Shown here: positions 1-5,695 of the stretch, in pieces | How positions within the stretch are numbered: position 1 is the stretch's first letter | How the letters are laid out: each line of letters opens with the position of its first letter | Assembly: GCA_023231445.1 (NCBI GenBank) | Contig: JALNVF010000162.1 | Coordinates: forward strand, 1-6,088 | DNA from: Treponema sp. | GTDB lineage: Bacteria > Spirochaetota > Spirochaetia > Treponematales > Treponemataceae | Direction of reading: 5' to 3' | Length of the DNA: 6,088 nucleotides | Program-made: the position numbers and the translations under genes | The notes under the pieces: model-generated | The model's database searches: none | Told to the model about the DNA's origin: nothing | The model's input: the letters and a program-made list of their open reading frames with translations, nothing else

Positions 1-561
1 ATTATTTCCCAGCGTCTGCTTTTTTGTCGTTATATATACTACGCCGCCCGCAGCTCCTTCGCCGGAAACGTCTTCCGAAAACCCACCCCGGACAATTTCA
101 ATCTTTTCTATGTCGTCCGGATTGAGTGAGGTAAAATCAAACGTACCATTCTGTACGGAATTAACACACACACCGTCTATAACAACTTTTACGGTGCTGC
201 CGGTAAAACCGCGGATTGAAGGCGCAGACTGATTGCCGTACGCACCGTATGAAAGTGTCTGTATGCCGGCAGACTCAAGAAGTTTCGGGATACTTTCGAT
301 ATGCAGTTTTTCAATAACGTCGTGCGTATATACAATACGCTGCTCCGCAACGGGCATGTCTATATACGTATATACATGAGGAAGAACAGTAATACGGTCT
401 GAATCAGAAATATCCGCTTCAGAGGCATCTGTTGTACCGGCTGCAACATCAGTCCGTGCGGAAGCTTCTGCCGTATCATCAACAGCTGTCATGTCTTCTG
501 AAAAAAGAGGCAGACATGACAGCCACGATACTATGACAAAAACAATAAGGTTTTTCGTCAT
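1..561 (-). CDS. BtuB-like TonB-dependent outer-membrane receptor, N-terminal part (gene continues past the window edge)
   Basis: The visible 187 codons, read from an ATG at 561 to the window edge, encode the start of a TonB-dependent receptor. Residues 1-21 look like a signal peptide (hydrophobic core LIVFVIVSWL, cleavage probably after LFS). Residues 22-55 form an Ala/Asp/Thr-rich linker. Residues 76-180 form a plug domain, with SIRGF (115-119), VVIDGV (126-131), DDIEKIEIVRGG (149-160) and GAAGGVVYITTK (169-180). These are the family's plug landmarks; the segment DRITVLP (55-61) may serve as the TonB box. The beta-barrel lies outside the window. The gene starts 11 bases after the lipoprotein stop with only a weak purine-rich ribosome site, so translational coupling is likely. 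A cobalamin riboswitch at the head of the transcript makes corrinoid the likely substrate. That substrate is inferred from context, because no residue seen here defines it. Confidence 0.93.
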   Translation of the reverse strand, partial: MTKNLIVFVIVSWLSCLPLFSEDMTAVDDTAEASARTDVAAGTTDASEADISDSDRITVLPHVYTYIDMPVAEQRIVYTHDVIEKLHIESIPKLLESAGIQTLSYGAYGNQSAPSIRGFTGSTVKVVIDGVCVNSVQNGTFDFTSLNPDDIEKIEIVRGGFSEDVSGEGAAGGVVYITTKKQTLGNN

Positions 562-572
562 ATCAGTTCATC

Positions 573-1100
573 TTATTTCTTAACACATTCGGAATAATAT
601 GTAAAATACCCGTTGGAAATTGTAAATTCCGATTCGGCATCTTGAAGCGTATCCTCCGAGGAAACATTCCCGGAAGCTGCCGAAAGAGAAACTGACGATG
701 ATGTTAATTCTTTATAAGAAACAGCATACCATTTTCCCACATCAGCCGCACTTTCCGAATAAGAATTTAACGAAGAATCCCACGCCCGTGTATATTTCAT
801 ATAAATAATGCCTGCCGTATCACTTGTTTTATTAATAACTATATCGGAACCTGCATAACATTCTGCAGACGCATCGGTCGAGCCGTAATAGTTAGTCAAA
901 GTCGCTGCATCCGGATCAATAACAAAATATTCCGAATATGAACTTATCCAGGTACCGTAAATGTCTGCACTGGTACCGGAATCATTTCCGGACGGCTGCT
1001 GACACGAAACCGTACTGAACATGAATGCAGCTGTAAGCAGCACCATACATGCAGATAGTCTTCTGCCTGCTTGTTTGTGAGAAAAAAAAGAGGTGAACAT
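573..1100 (-). CDS. Small secreted lipoprotein of unknown family, first gene of the B12-riboswitch operon
   Basis: This encodes a 175-residue protein. I chose the ATG at 1100 because GGAG lies 8 bases upstream; an in-frame extension to 1214 would run through the riboswitch platform. The N-terminus has a basic region (HKQAGRR, 8-14), a hydrophobic core (17-28) and STVSC with Cys33 as the predicted lipidated residue. The box is loose (T at -3), as is common in spirochaetes. After a Ser/Gly/Asp tether (36-46), the mature domain begins with IYGTW and is rich in Ser, Tyr and Thr, with alternating patterns that suggest beta strands. It has only two further cysteines, Cys81 and Cys172, which could form a disulfide. 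It lies directly between the cobalamin riboswitch and a TonB-dependent receptor, so I infer a role in corrinoid capture or receptor assistance, like the surface lipoproteins that partner BtuB in Bacteroides. I recognise no domain that shows this. The call of lipoprotein is firm; the function is open. Confidence 0.85.
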   Translation of the reverse strand: MFTSFFSHKQAGRRLSACMVLLTAAFMFSTVSCQQPSGNDSGTSADIYGTWISSYSEYFVIDPDAATLTNYYGSTDASAECYAGSDIVINKTSDTAGIIYMKYTRAWDSSLNSYSESAADVGKWYAVSYKELTSSSVSLSAASGNVSSEDTLQDAESEFTISNGYFTYYSECVKK

Positions 1101-1135
1101 GATTTGTTCTCCGGAAGCCCGATTGCTGAGTTCCC

Positions 1136-1175
1136 AAATAAACGGTTTGTCTCCCGTACGGGAGACATGAAACCG
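1136..1175 (-). terminator. Rho-independent terminator of the riboswitch expression platform, with competing antiterminator
   Basis: On the minus strand CGGTTT (1175-1170) pairs with AAACCG (1148-1143). Inside lies a perfect 18-base palindrome, GTCTCCCGTACGGGAGAC (1149-1166), which folds as a 7-bp stem with a GTAC loop; a 3-base bulge separates the two stems. The U-rich tail TTTATTT follows at 1142-1136. The 5' arm, read as CGGTTTCA (1175-1168), is also a perfect 8-base complement of TGAAACCG at 1203-1196, between the aptamer and the terminator. The two pairings exclude each other, which is the layout of a transcription-terminating riboswitch. The platform ends about 35 bases before the lipoprotein start codon. 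Which state is bound by ligand is inferred from known cobalamin switches, where ligand turns uptake genes off. Confidence 0.75.
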
Positions 1176-1204
1176 CCCGCTCCTTTTGATGCAGCCGGTT
1201 TCAG

Positions 1205-1400
1205 CGTGTACCAAAGTTTCCTGACTCCGGAATAAGTACCTTAGTACAGAGCAGCACCCTTCCCGCTTACGCAGTGAGTGTTGCCGGAAAGAATACCGGT
1301 GATATTTTTTCCGTCCGCTGCCCGTGTCTTCCGTTACAGTTAAGCATCCAGCGCAGGCTTTTCACCTGCTTCCGTTGAAATACACAGTGACACTTTACCG
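1205..1400 (-). promoter_or_regulatory. Cobalamin (B12) riboswitch aptamer
   Basis: The minus strand shows the conserved cobalamin aptamer blocks in the right order. They are the hairpin GCAGGTGAAAAGCCTGC (1369-1353), preceded by ACGGAA; then CGCTG and AACTGTAACGG (1341-1331); then CACTG (1276-1272); then GCGGGAAGGGTGCT (1266-1253); and finally the B12 box GAGTCAGGAAACTTTGG (1227-1211). The closing helix can form between AAAGT (1396-1392) and ACTTT (1217-1213). The length of about 190 bases is normal for the class. It lies upstream of the lipoprotein and TonB-receptor genes on the same strand and is followed by a terminator/antiterminator pair, so B12 probably represses this uptake operon. 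The aptamer ends are approximate. I found no convincing promoter just upstream. Confidence 0.92.
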
Positions 1401-1782
1401 TTTTTTTAAGGGATTTACAATCAGGCCGGTGGATGACGAACGGCTGTTTTCGTCCTGCCGGCGGCAGGGTGCTTCCAGGCCGGTGGGTAAGCACTCTCCT
1501 AACAAGCGGGTAGCACCCTTCCCAGCTTGAGGGAAGGTACCTTCCTAGTTAGCGGGTAATGTATATAGTGCCTGTATCCGGGATGCGGTTACGGGCACGA
1601 TGCCGGTACACCTGCGGACAGTGTGTACCGCTGACTGCGGCACAGTGCAGTACTACTTACCCGCGGTGTGTACACCCGCTTCCGTACGTATCCGCATGCG
1701 CATTCCGTACGGTAATAGTAGTTATTCCGAAACGTGTTCGTCCGGAACAGAACGGAAACAACAGTATCCTCAGGTCAAACTA
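1401..1782. other. Gene-free, hairpin-rich spacer between the radical SAM gene and the riboswitch
   Basis: I see no credible gene in this 382-base stretch. Open frames on the plus strand have low-complexity Cys/Arg/Pro-rich translations and no ribosome site. Structures that can be read directly are: GACGAA/TTCGTC around an 8-base loop (1435-1454); CCTGCC/GGCAGG (1454-1468); CCTTCCC/GGGAAGG (1517-1537), overlapping the palindrome GGAAGGTACCTTCC (1532-1545); and CCGTACG/CGTACGG (1682-1712), with GCATGC in the loop. The 11-mer CAGGCCGGTGG occurs twice (1422-1432 and 1476-1486). No stem is followed by a clear T-run on the minus strand, so the radical SAM transcript has no obvious terminator here. 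The operon promoter should lie in this stretch, but I could not place it with confidence. Confidence 0.6.
1485..1553 (+). repeat. Three tandem degenerate 23-base units
   Basis: Units begin at 1485, 1508 and 1531, each starting with GGG and each exactly 23 bases long. Units 1 and 3 match at about 15 of 23 positions, as do units 2 and 3; a shared core runs from the opening GGG to a pyrimidine block (CTCTCC, CCTTCC or CCTTCC). The segment GCGGGTA occurs at the start of unit 2 (1506-1512) and again just after unit 3 (1552-1558). The copies are too diverged for recent slippage. The likeness may partly come from alternative hairpin pairing between CCTTCCC and GGGAAGG blocks. No function can be assigned. 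Confidence 0.45.
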
Positions 1783-4104
1783 TTACAGCAGTCTGCACAG
1801 TCCTTTCCCGCGCAATTCTATGAACAGTTTCCGGCCAAGCAGACGGGAAAGCATGCTGCCGTCCGTTCCGAACCCGGCCGTATGTTCTTCAGCATCAGGC
1901 CGGGCTTTATTCAGTGTGTCTGAAGCGGCACGGGCAGAAGTTCTGTCTGTATCCGCATACAGCAGATCACCCATATACGACCAGCACAGCTGCGCTCCCC
2001 GGCTGCCGGTAAGGACAAAGACCTTCCCGCCCAGCCACACATACCGGCCTGTACCAGGACCGCAGAACGATTCATCCCGTGTTTTTTCATATTCTTTAAT
2101 AAGCGAATCGATGAAATTCTTTTTAACCGCCGGCTCCGGCATTCTGAACGGAAACCAGCTGACTGCAGGGACGGTAATTTTTCTGCCGTTCATCCAGCTT
2201 TCGAGCGACGAGTTCAATGCATCCGCATAGCGTTCACTTTTTTTCTCGCCTTCAAACCGTATGTCGTTTTCCGCAAACGGGTCTCCACGGTCCGGCAGCG
2301 GATGAAGATCAGGATGTTTTCCCTGCTCCCATTCGCGGTACACCGTGGAATGCCGTGTAAGCGTGAATTTATGCCAGAACGCCGAATCAATCAGCCCTGC
2401 GGCAAAAAGCTGGCGCAGCGTTTCCATTGAATCTATCAGATCCTGTTCGCTCTGATTCCAGAAGCCGTAAATCATATAGCTGTGGACAAGAATACCGGCT
2501 TCTTTAAATGCACAGCATGCACTCACAATATGTTTCATGTCGGTTCCTTTATTAACCGCTGAAAGTCCGCTTCCTGTTGCAATTTCAATACCAGCTGAAA
2601 CTCCCGTCATACCTCCGTATGAAAGTAAATCGGCCAGATCACGCGTAAATGTTTTTTCAAAGCGGATATTTCCCCAGTAAGTAAAACGGGGAGCATTGCC
2701 TTTCCGGCAGTTCAACAGGGCAAAATGCTGCAGTGCCGACGGGGGACACGCTTCGTCCACAAAATGCAGGCCGTAAACACCCGTCTTCGCGGCCTGTTCA
2801 CGAAGGCCGTTAAACAAATGCTCCGTATCGGCCATCAGGTAACCGCGCACATACTCGAGTGTCGTATCGCAGAATGCACACCGGTGCCAGTAGCAGCCGT
2901 ATGCCAGAAACACTTTCATCCAGGCGCCGTCGTTCCAGATACGCTGCATCGGATTGCCTGTATCCGCAAGATGAGGATAGCGGGAAAAATCAATGTCAGA
3001 ATAATCAGGGACAAGTTCCTTTGTAAGTTCGTTTTCAGCTTGTACGTATTTAACAACTGCATCATCCTGTTTACCGGATGATGAACCCACACTCCTTCCG
3101 GCACAGACTGTGTCCGCTTCCATTCCCGCCGGATTGATAATTGTTCCGTCGTGCATATACCGCACTTTATAAAACGACCTGCCGTCGAGTACTTCTTTTA
3201 CAGGCCGTTCCCCTGCTGCGTCAAACAGGGCAAGAAAACTGCCGTACCCGCGGTCATAGCTTATAAAGTCGATATACTTGAAAAGCCGTACATCATGCAT
3301 ATTCCGCAGTTCGGTATTCACATACCCGCCACCGAGTGCAACTACCGCATCCGTACCGTACTGCTGCTGTACGTACTGTGCAGTAAAAAGCGCCGCAGCC
3401 AGTGTTCCCGGAAACGGTACCGAAATGCAGAACAGAACCGGACCCTGTATGGCTGCAGTTATTTTCTTAAGGAGCGGCTCATAAAAAGCCGTAAGTACCG
3501 GAGAAGCAAGCGCACGTTCGACACTGCTGAAATCACCTGTACTCGCGGCCGGAGATTCTGCATACCGGACAAGCTCAAAATTATTATCATATGCAGCCGA
3601 AATATAATCTGCAATATCGGCAAGCGCCAGACTTGCAAGAACTTCCGCATCATCGGCAGACGGTTCTCTGTTTAACGCGGATAAATACTGTTCCATCCGC
3701 ATTCCGCGCGGTACATGAGCGGAACGTACAAATTCATGTACGAATTCACGCCCCGAAAATCCAGTCCCGCTGCTTACTGCTGCAATAATCCGGTCTATCC
3801 ACTCACACCATAAAATACTTTCGGACACATACCGCCGCAGCTGAAAGGCAGTATTGTCGTCTCCTCTGCGTTCTGCACCGGCTGCGGCTCTGAGTGCATT
3901 GTTTTCACTTTCCGTAAACAGCCGCTGCAGTCCTTCTCTGCAGAAAATTTCATGAAAAAGAGCTTCGCTTAAATCATACCAGACGATACTGCCGGAGACA
4001 GCACGTTCCTTATATATTCTACGGAAAAACGCGGACAGGTACGCACCTGCCGGATACGGGGTATTGAGCTGCACAAGAGGCGGCTGAATAATGACGGTAT
4101 TCAT
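1783..4104 (-). CDS. B12-binding-type radical SAM protein with CX4CX2C cluster motif
   Basis: This is a large protein of 773 residues from the ATG at 4104. Residues 1-22 (MNTVIIQPPL, then NTPYPAGAYL) and the later segment VVALGGGYVNTELRN (254-268), DFISYDRGYGSF (279-290), match the pattern of an N-terminal cobalamin-binding-like domain. It is interrupted by a mostly helical insertion (about 45-215) and lacks the DxHxxG histidine. The radical SAM domain follows, with GCYWHRCAFC giving Cys404, Cys409 and Cys412 as [4Fe-4S] ligands. The spacing is four residues between the first two cysteines instead of three. Further core segments are FVDEACPP (448-455), YWGNIRFE (476-483) and GIEIATGSGL (505-514). 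The substrate is unknown. The start is uncertain: a TTG at 4158 and an ATG at 4128 are in frame, but a likely start site of transcription near 4164 leaves the TTG almost no leader, and the family-like N-terminus begins at 4104. It diverges from the Rrf2 gene. Confidence 0.88.
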   Translation of the reverse strand: MNTVIIQPPLVQLNTPYPAGAYLSAFFRRIYKERAVSGSIVWYDLSEALFHEIFCREGLQRLFTESENNALRAAAGAERRGDDNTAFQLRRYVSESILWCEWIDRIIAAVSSGTGFSGREFVHEFVRSAHVPRGMRMEQYLSALNREPSADDAEVLASLALADIADYISAAYDNNFELVRYAESPAASTGDFSSVERALASPVLTAFYEPLLKKITAAIQGPVLFCISVPFPGTLAAALFTAQYVQQQYGTDAVVALGGGYVNTELRNMHDVRLFKYIDFISYDRGYGSFLALFDAAGERPVKEVLDGRSFYKVRYMHDGTIINPAGMEADTVCAGRSVGSSSGKQDDAVVKYVQAENELTKELVPDYSDIDFSRYPHLADTGNPMQRIWNDGAWMKVFLAYGCYWHRCAFCDTTLEYVRGYLMADTEHLFNGLREQAAKTGVYGLHFVDEACPPSALQHFALLNCRKGNAPRFTYWGNIRFEKTFTRDLADLLSYGGMTGVSAGIEIATGSGLSAVNKGTDMKHIVSACCAFKEAGILVHSYMIYGFWNQSEQDLIDSMETLRQLFAAGLIDSAFWHKFTLTRHSTVYREWEQGKHPDLHPLPDRGDPFAENDIRFEGEKKSERYADALNSSLESWMNGRKITVPAVSWFPFRMPEPAVKKNFIDSLIKEYEKTRDESFCGPGTGRYVWLGGKVFVLTGSRGAQLCWSYMGDLLYADTDRTSARAASDTLNKARPDAEEHTAGFGTDGSMLSRLLGRKLFIELRGKGLCRLL

Positions 4105-4151
4105 GCTGTTGATACTATCATTACTCATTCCTTTTGTCAGATTCTGAAAAC

Positions 4152-4196
4152 TGGACAAATTCCTACTAATACTATATATTATTATTTAGGTAGGAA
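4152..4196. promoter_or_regulatory. Overlapping divergent promoters with a 7-base inverted-repeat operator candidate
   Basis: For the plus-strand regulator gene, TGGACA (4152-4157) and TATATT (4175-4180) are separated by 17 bases, a strong sigma-70-type promoter. On the minus strand TATAGT (4176-4171) is a good -10 for the radical SAM gene, with no clear -35. The perfect arms TTCCTAC (4160-4166) and GTAGGAA (4190-4196) flank both -10 boxes, with centres 30 bases apart. The right arm also covers the ribosome site AGGA of the regulator gene. Rrf2 proteins usually repress their own promoter, so this repeat is a natural candidate for autoregulation and for shared control of both genes. That role is inferred from position. 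Confidence 0.6.
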
Positions 4197-4199
4197 AAT

Positions 4200-4628
4200 A
4201 TGAAAATCTCGACACGCGGAAGATATGCACTTCGTTTTATGATAGATCTCGCCCAGCACAAGCAGGACGCTTTTACCCCTCTTAAAGATATCTCAGATCG
4301 TCAGGATATATCAATTAAATACCTTGAACAGATTACTTCTCTTCTGAGTAAATACGGACTTCTTCAAAGTGTCCGGGGACCGCAGGGCGGCTATAAACTT
4401 GTCCGCGAACCGGGACAGTATACCGTAGGAGAAATTCTCAGGATTACCGAAGGTGATCTGGCCCCTGTCGCCTGTCTTGAACCGAATGCAGCTAAATGCG
4501 AAAGAAGTCAATCGTGCCCCACTCTTAAACTCTGGGAAGGTCTTGAAAAAACAGTAAACGATTATCTAAACGGAATAACACTTGATCAGCTTACGTCCAA
4601 TCCTGAAACTCTTGACTATAGTATCTGA
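4200..4628 (+). CDS. Rrf2/IscR-family transcriptional regulator with three cysteines
   Basis: This encodes a 142-residue winged-helix regulator, close to the usual family length. Residues 1-75 form the DNA-binding domain, with MKISTRGRYALRFMIDLA at the start, the recognition-helix region DISIKYLEQITSLLSKYGL (36-54), and the wing SVRGPQGGYKL (57-67). Glu43 sits where IscR has its DNA-discriminating glutamate. Cys92, Cys100 and Cys106 occupy the IscR cluster region, but the spacing is X7 then X5 rather than X5 then X5. The position of IscR His107 is Leu109, so a fourth cluster ligand is not evident. The ATG has AGGA 4 bases upstream. The gene is divergent from a radical SAM gene and upstream of cysK. 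It may therefore sense Fe-S clusters, as IscR does, or cysteine status, as the Rrf2 protein CymR does; I favour Fe-S sensing because of the three cysteines. The operator candidates beside it fit autoregulation. Confidence 0.93.
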   Translation: MKISTRGRYALRFMIDLAQHKQDAFTPLKDISDRQDISIKYLEQITSLLSKYGLLQSVRGPQGGYKLVREPGQYTVGEILRITEGDLAPVACLEPNAAKCERSQSCPTLKLWEGLEKTVNDYLNGITLDQLTSNPETLDYSI

Positions 4629-4634
4629 AAATAC

Positions 4635-4664
4635 TTGACAAAGTCAGTAGGTTTTTGGTACATT
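4635..4664 (+). promoter_or_regulatory. cysK promoter
   Basis: A perfect -35 TTGACA (4635-4640) lies 18 bases before TACATT (4659-4664), a four-of-six -10. It begins 6 bases after the stop of the regulator gene, so cysK can be transcribed on its own as well as by read-through. The -35 sits inside ATACTTGAC (4631-4639), which resembles the left half of the IscR type 1 site known from Escherichia coli. A regulator bound there would block polymerase. The right half-site is poor, so direct control by the neighbouring Rrf2 protein is only suggested. Confidence 0.6.
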
Positions 4665-4685
4665 AATTACATACTTAAACAATAG

Positions 4686-4713
4686 GTATTTAGGGAAATA
4701 CTTGTACAGGAGG
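4686..4713 (+). promoter_or_regulatory. cysK leader hairpin and strong ribosome binding site
   Basis: GTATTT (4686-4691) and AAATAC (4696-4701) form a perfect 6-bp stem with an AGGG loop, which ends 6 bases before AGGAGG (4708-4713). That ribosome site lies 6 bases before the ATG at 4720, which fixes the start and rules out a TTG at 4702. The hairpin could be an RNA structure, or an operator half-site pair on DNA. The 8-mer TATTTAGG here (4687-4694) also occurs near the start of transcription of the regulator gene (4183-4190). Confidence 0.5.
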
Positions 4714-4719
4714 CACTTT

Positions 4720-5655
4720 ATGTCAGAGAAAATCGCAAAAAAGGTTACAGATCTTGTCGGTCACACACCGCTGCTTGAAATTTCAAACACCGAAAAAAAA
4801 CTCGGTCTTCAGGCACGTATTCTTGTAAAACTTGAATACTTCAATCCGGCAGGCAGCGTAAAAGACCGTATCGGTAAGGCAATGATCGACGATGCAGTAA
4901 AAAACGGAAAGGTAACGAAAGATTCCGTCATTATCGAACCGACAAGCGGAAATACCGGTATAGGACTTGCATCTACCTGTGCAAGCTACGGCCTCAGAAT
5001 TATACTGACGATGCCTGAAACAATGTCTGTAGAACGCAGGAATCTGCTGAAAGCATACGGAGCAGAAATTGTGCTTACGGACGGTTCGCTTGGAATGAAA
5101 GGCGCCGTTGATAAGGCTGAGGAACTTGCAAAAACAACTCCCCACAGCTTCATTCCCGGACAATTTTCAAATCCGGTAAATCCGAAGACGCATTTTGAAA
5201 CAACAGGACCGGAAATCTGGGAAGATACGGACGGGCATGTTGACGCATTTGTTGCCGGCGTCGGTACAGGCGGAACACTTTCCGGAGTCGGAAAATATCT
5301 GCGTGAAAAAAACAAAGACATAAAGATTTTTGCCGTAGAACCGGCCTCATCCCCGCTTCTTTCACAGGGACGTGCGGGTCCGCATAAAATTCAGGGAATA
5401 GGCGCGAATTTTGTTCCGGAAACGCTCGACACAAAAATCTACAACGAAATCATACCTGTCCAGAATGAGGATTCCTTTACGACGGCTAAAGATCTGGGAA
5501 AAACGGAAGGTGTCCTTGTCGGTATTTCTTCAGGCGCTGCACTGTGGGCAGGACTTGAACTTGCCAGACGCCCGGAATTTAAAGGCAAAACAATTGTCGT
5601 ACTTTTACCGGACTCGGCAGACCGTTATCTGTCTACCCCTCTGTTCACTGAATAA
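4720..5655 (+). CDS. cysK: Cysteine synthase A (O-acetylserine sulfhydrylase)
   Basis: This encodes a 311-residue cytoplasmic PLP enzyme of fold type II, the normal length for CysK. It makes L-cysteine and acetate from O-acetylserine and sulfide. Visible landmarks in order are: VGHTPLL (13-19); NPAGSVKDRIG (42-52), with Lys48 as the PLP Schiff-base lysine; TSGNTG (75-80), the substrate-binding loop; GTGGT (182-186), the PLP phosphate loop; QGIGANFVP (225-233); and GISSGAA (268-274), with Ser271 near the PLP ring nitrogen. The C-terminal PDSADRYLSTPLF (297-309) differs slightly from the common PDSGERYLSTPLF. Nothing suggests a cystathionine synthase: there is no haem or CBS domain. The gene follows an Rrf2 regulator with its own promoter and a strong ribosome site, an arrangement that fits control by cysteine or Fe-S demand. 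It converges on the downstream phosphodiesterase gene, and I see no clear terminator between them. Confidence 0.97.
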   Translation: MSEKIAKKVTDLVGHTPLLEISNTEKKLGLQARILVKLEYFNPAGSVKDRIGKAMIDDAVKNGKVTKDSVIIEPTSGNTGIGLASTCASYGLRIILTMPETMSVERRNLLKAYGAEIVLTDGSLGMKGAVDKAEELAKTTPHSFIPGQFSNPVNPKTHFETTGPEIWEDTDGHVDAFVAGVGTGGTLSGVGKYLREKNKDIKIFAVEPASSPLLSQGRAGPHKIQGIGANFVPETLDTKIYNEIIPVQNEDSFTTAKDLGKTEGVLVGISSGAALWAGLELARRPEFKGKTIVVLLPDSADRYLSTPLFTE

Positions 5656-5695
5656 ACGTAAACAGGGGCAGTTCCTGCGCTCCGGACGATCAGCA

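Noticed and set aside
944..1168. Minus-strand 74-codon frame starting with an ATG inside the terminator palindrome
   Set aside because: It overlaps the lipoprotein gene out of frame, its start lies in the expression platform, and its AGGAG is 11 bases away. It is best explained as a shadow frame.
1101..1214. N-terminal extension of the lipoprotein by 38 codons
   Set aside because: It would translate the riboswitch platform and bury the signal peptide. The ATG at 1100 has a good GGAG and gives a normal lipoprotein leader.
1392..1420. Promoter-like TTGTAA with TAAAGT 17 bases downstream on the minus strand, ahead of the riboswitch
   Set aside because: Both boxes match only four of six positions, and a transcript starting from it would lack the AAAGT strand of the closing helix. 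The true promoter remains unplaced.
1559..2230. Plus-strand open frame of 223 codons overlapping the end of the radical SAM gene
   Set aside because: It has no ribosome site, a Cys/Arg/Pro/Ser-rich translation without domain signals, and most of it is antisense to a well-supported gene.
4105..4158. TTG start at 4158 for the radical SAM protein
   Set aside because: AGGA is only 2 bases from the TTG, and the predicted start of transcription near 4164 would leave almost no leader.
4702..4719. TTG start at 4702 for cysK
   Set aside because: The perfect AGGAGG at 4708-4713 would lie inside the coding region; the ATG at 4720 is 6 bases after it and gives the standard CysK N-terminus.
5636..5675. 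Possible terminator between cysK and the phosphodiesterase gene (CCCCT and GTT pairing with AACAGGGG)
   Set aside because: The stem has a bulge and a large loop and no T-run follows on either strand, so it is too weak to list.
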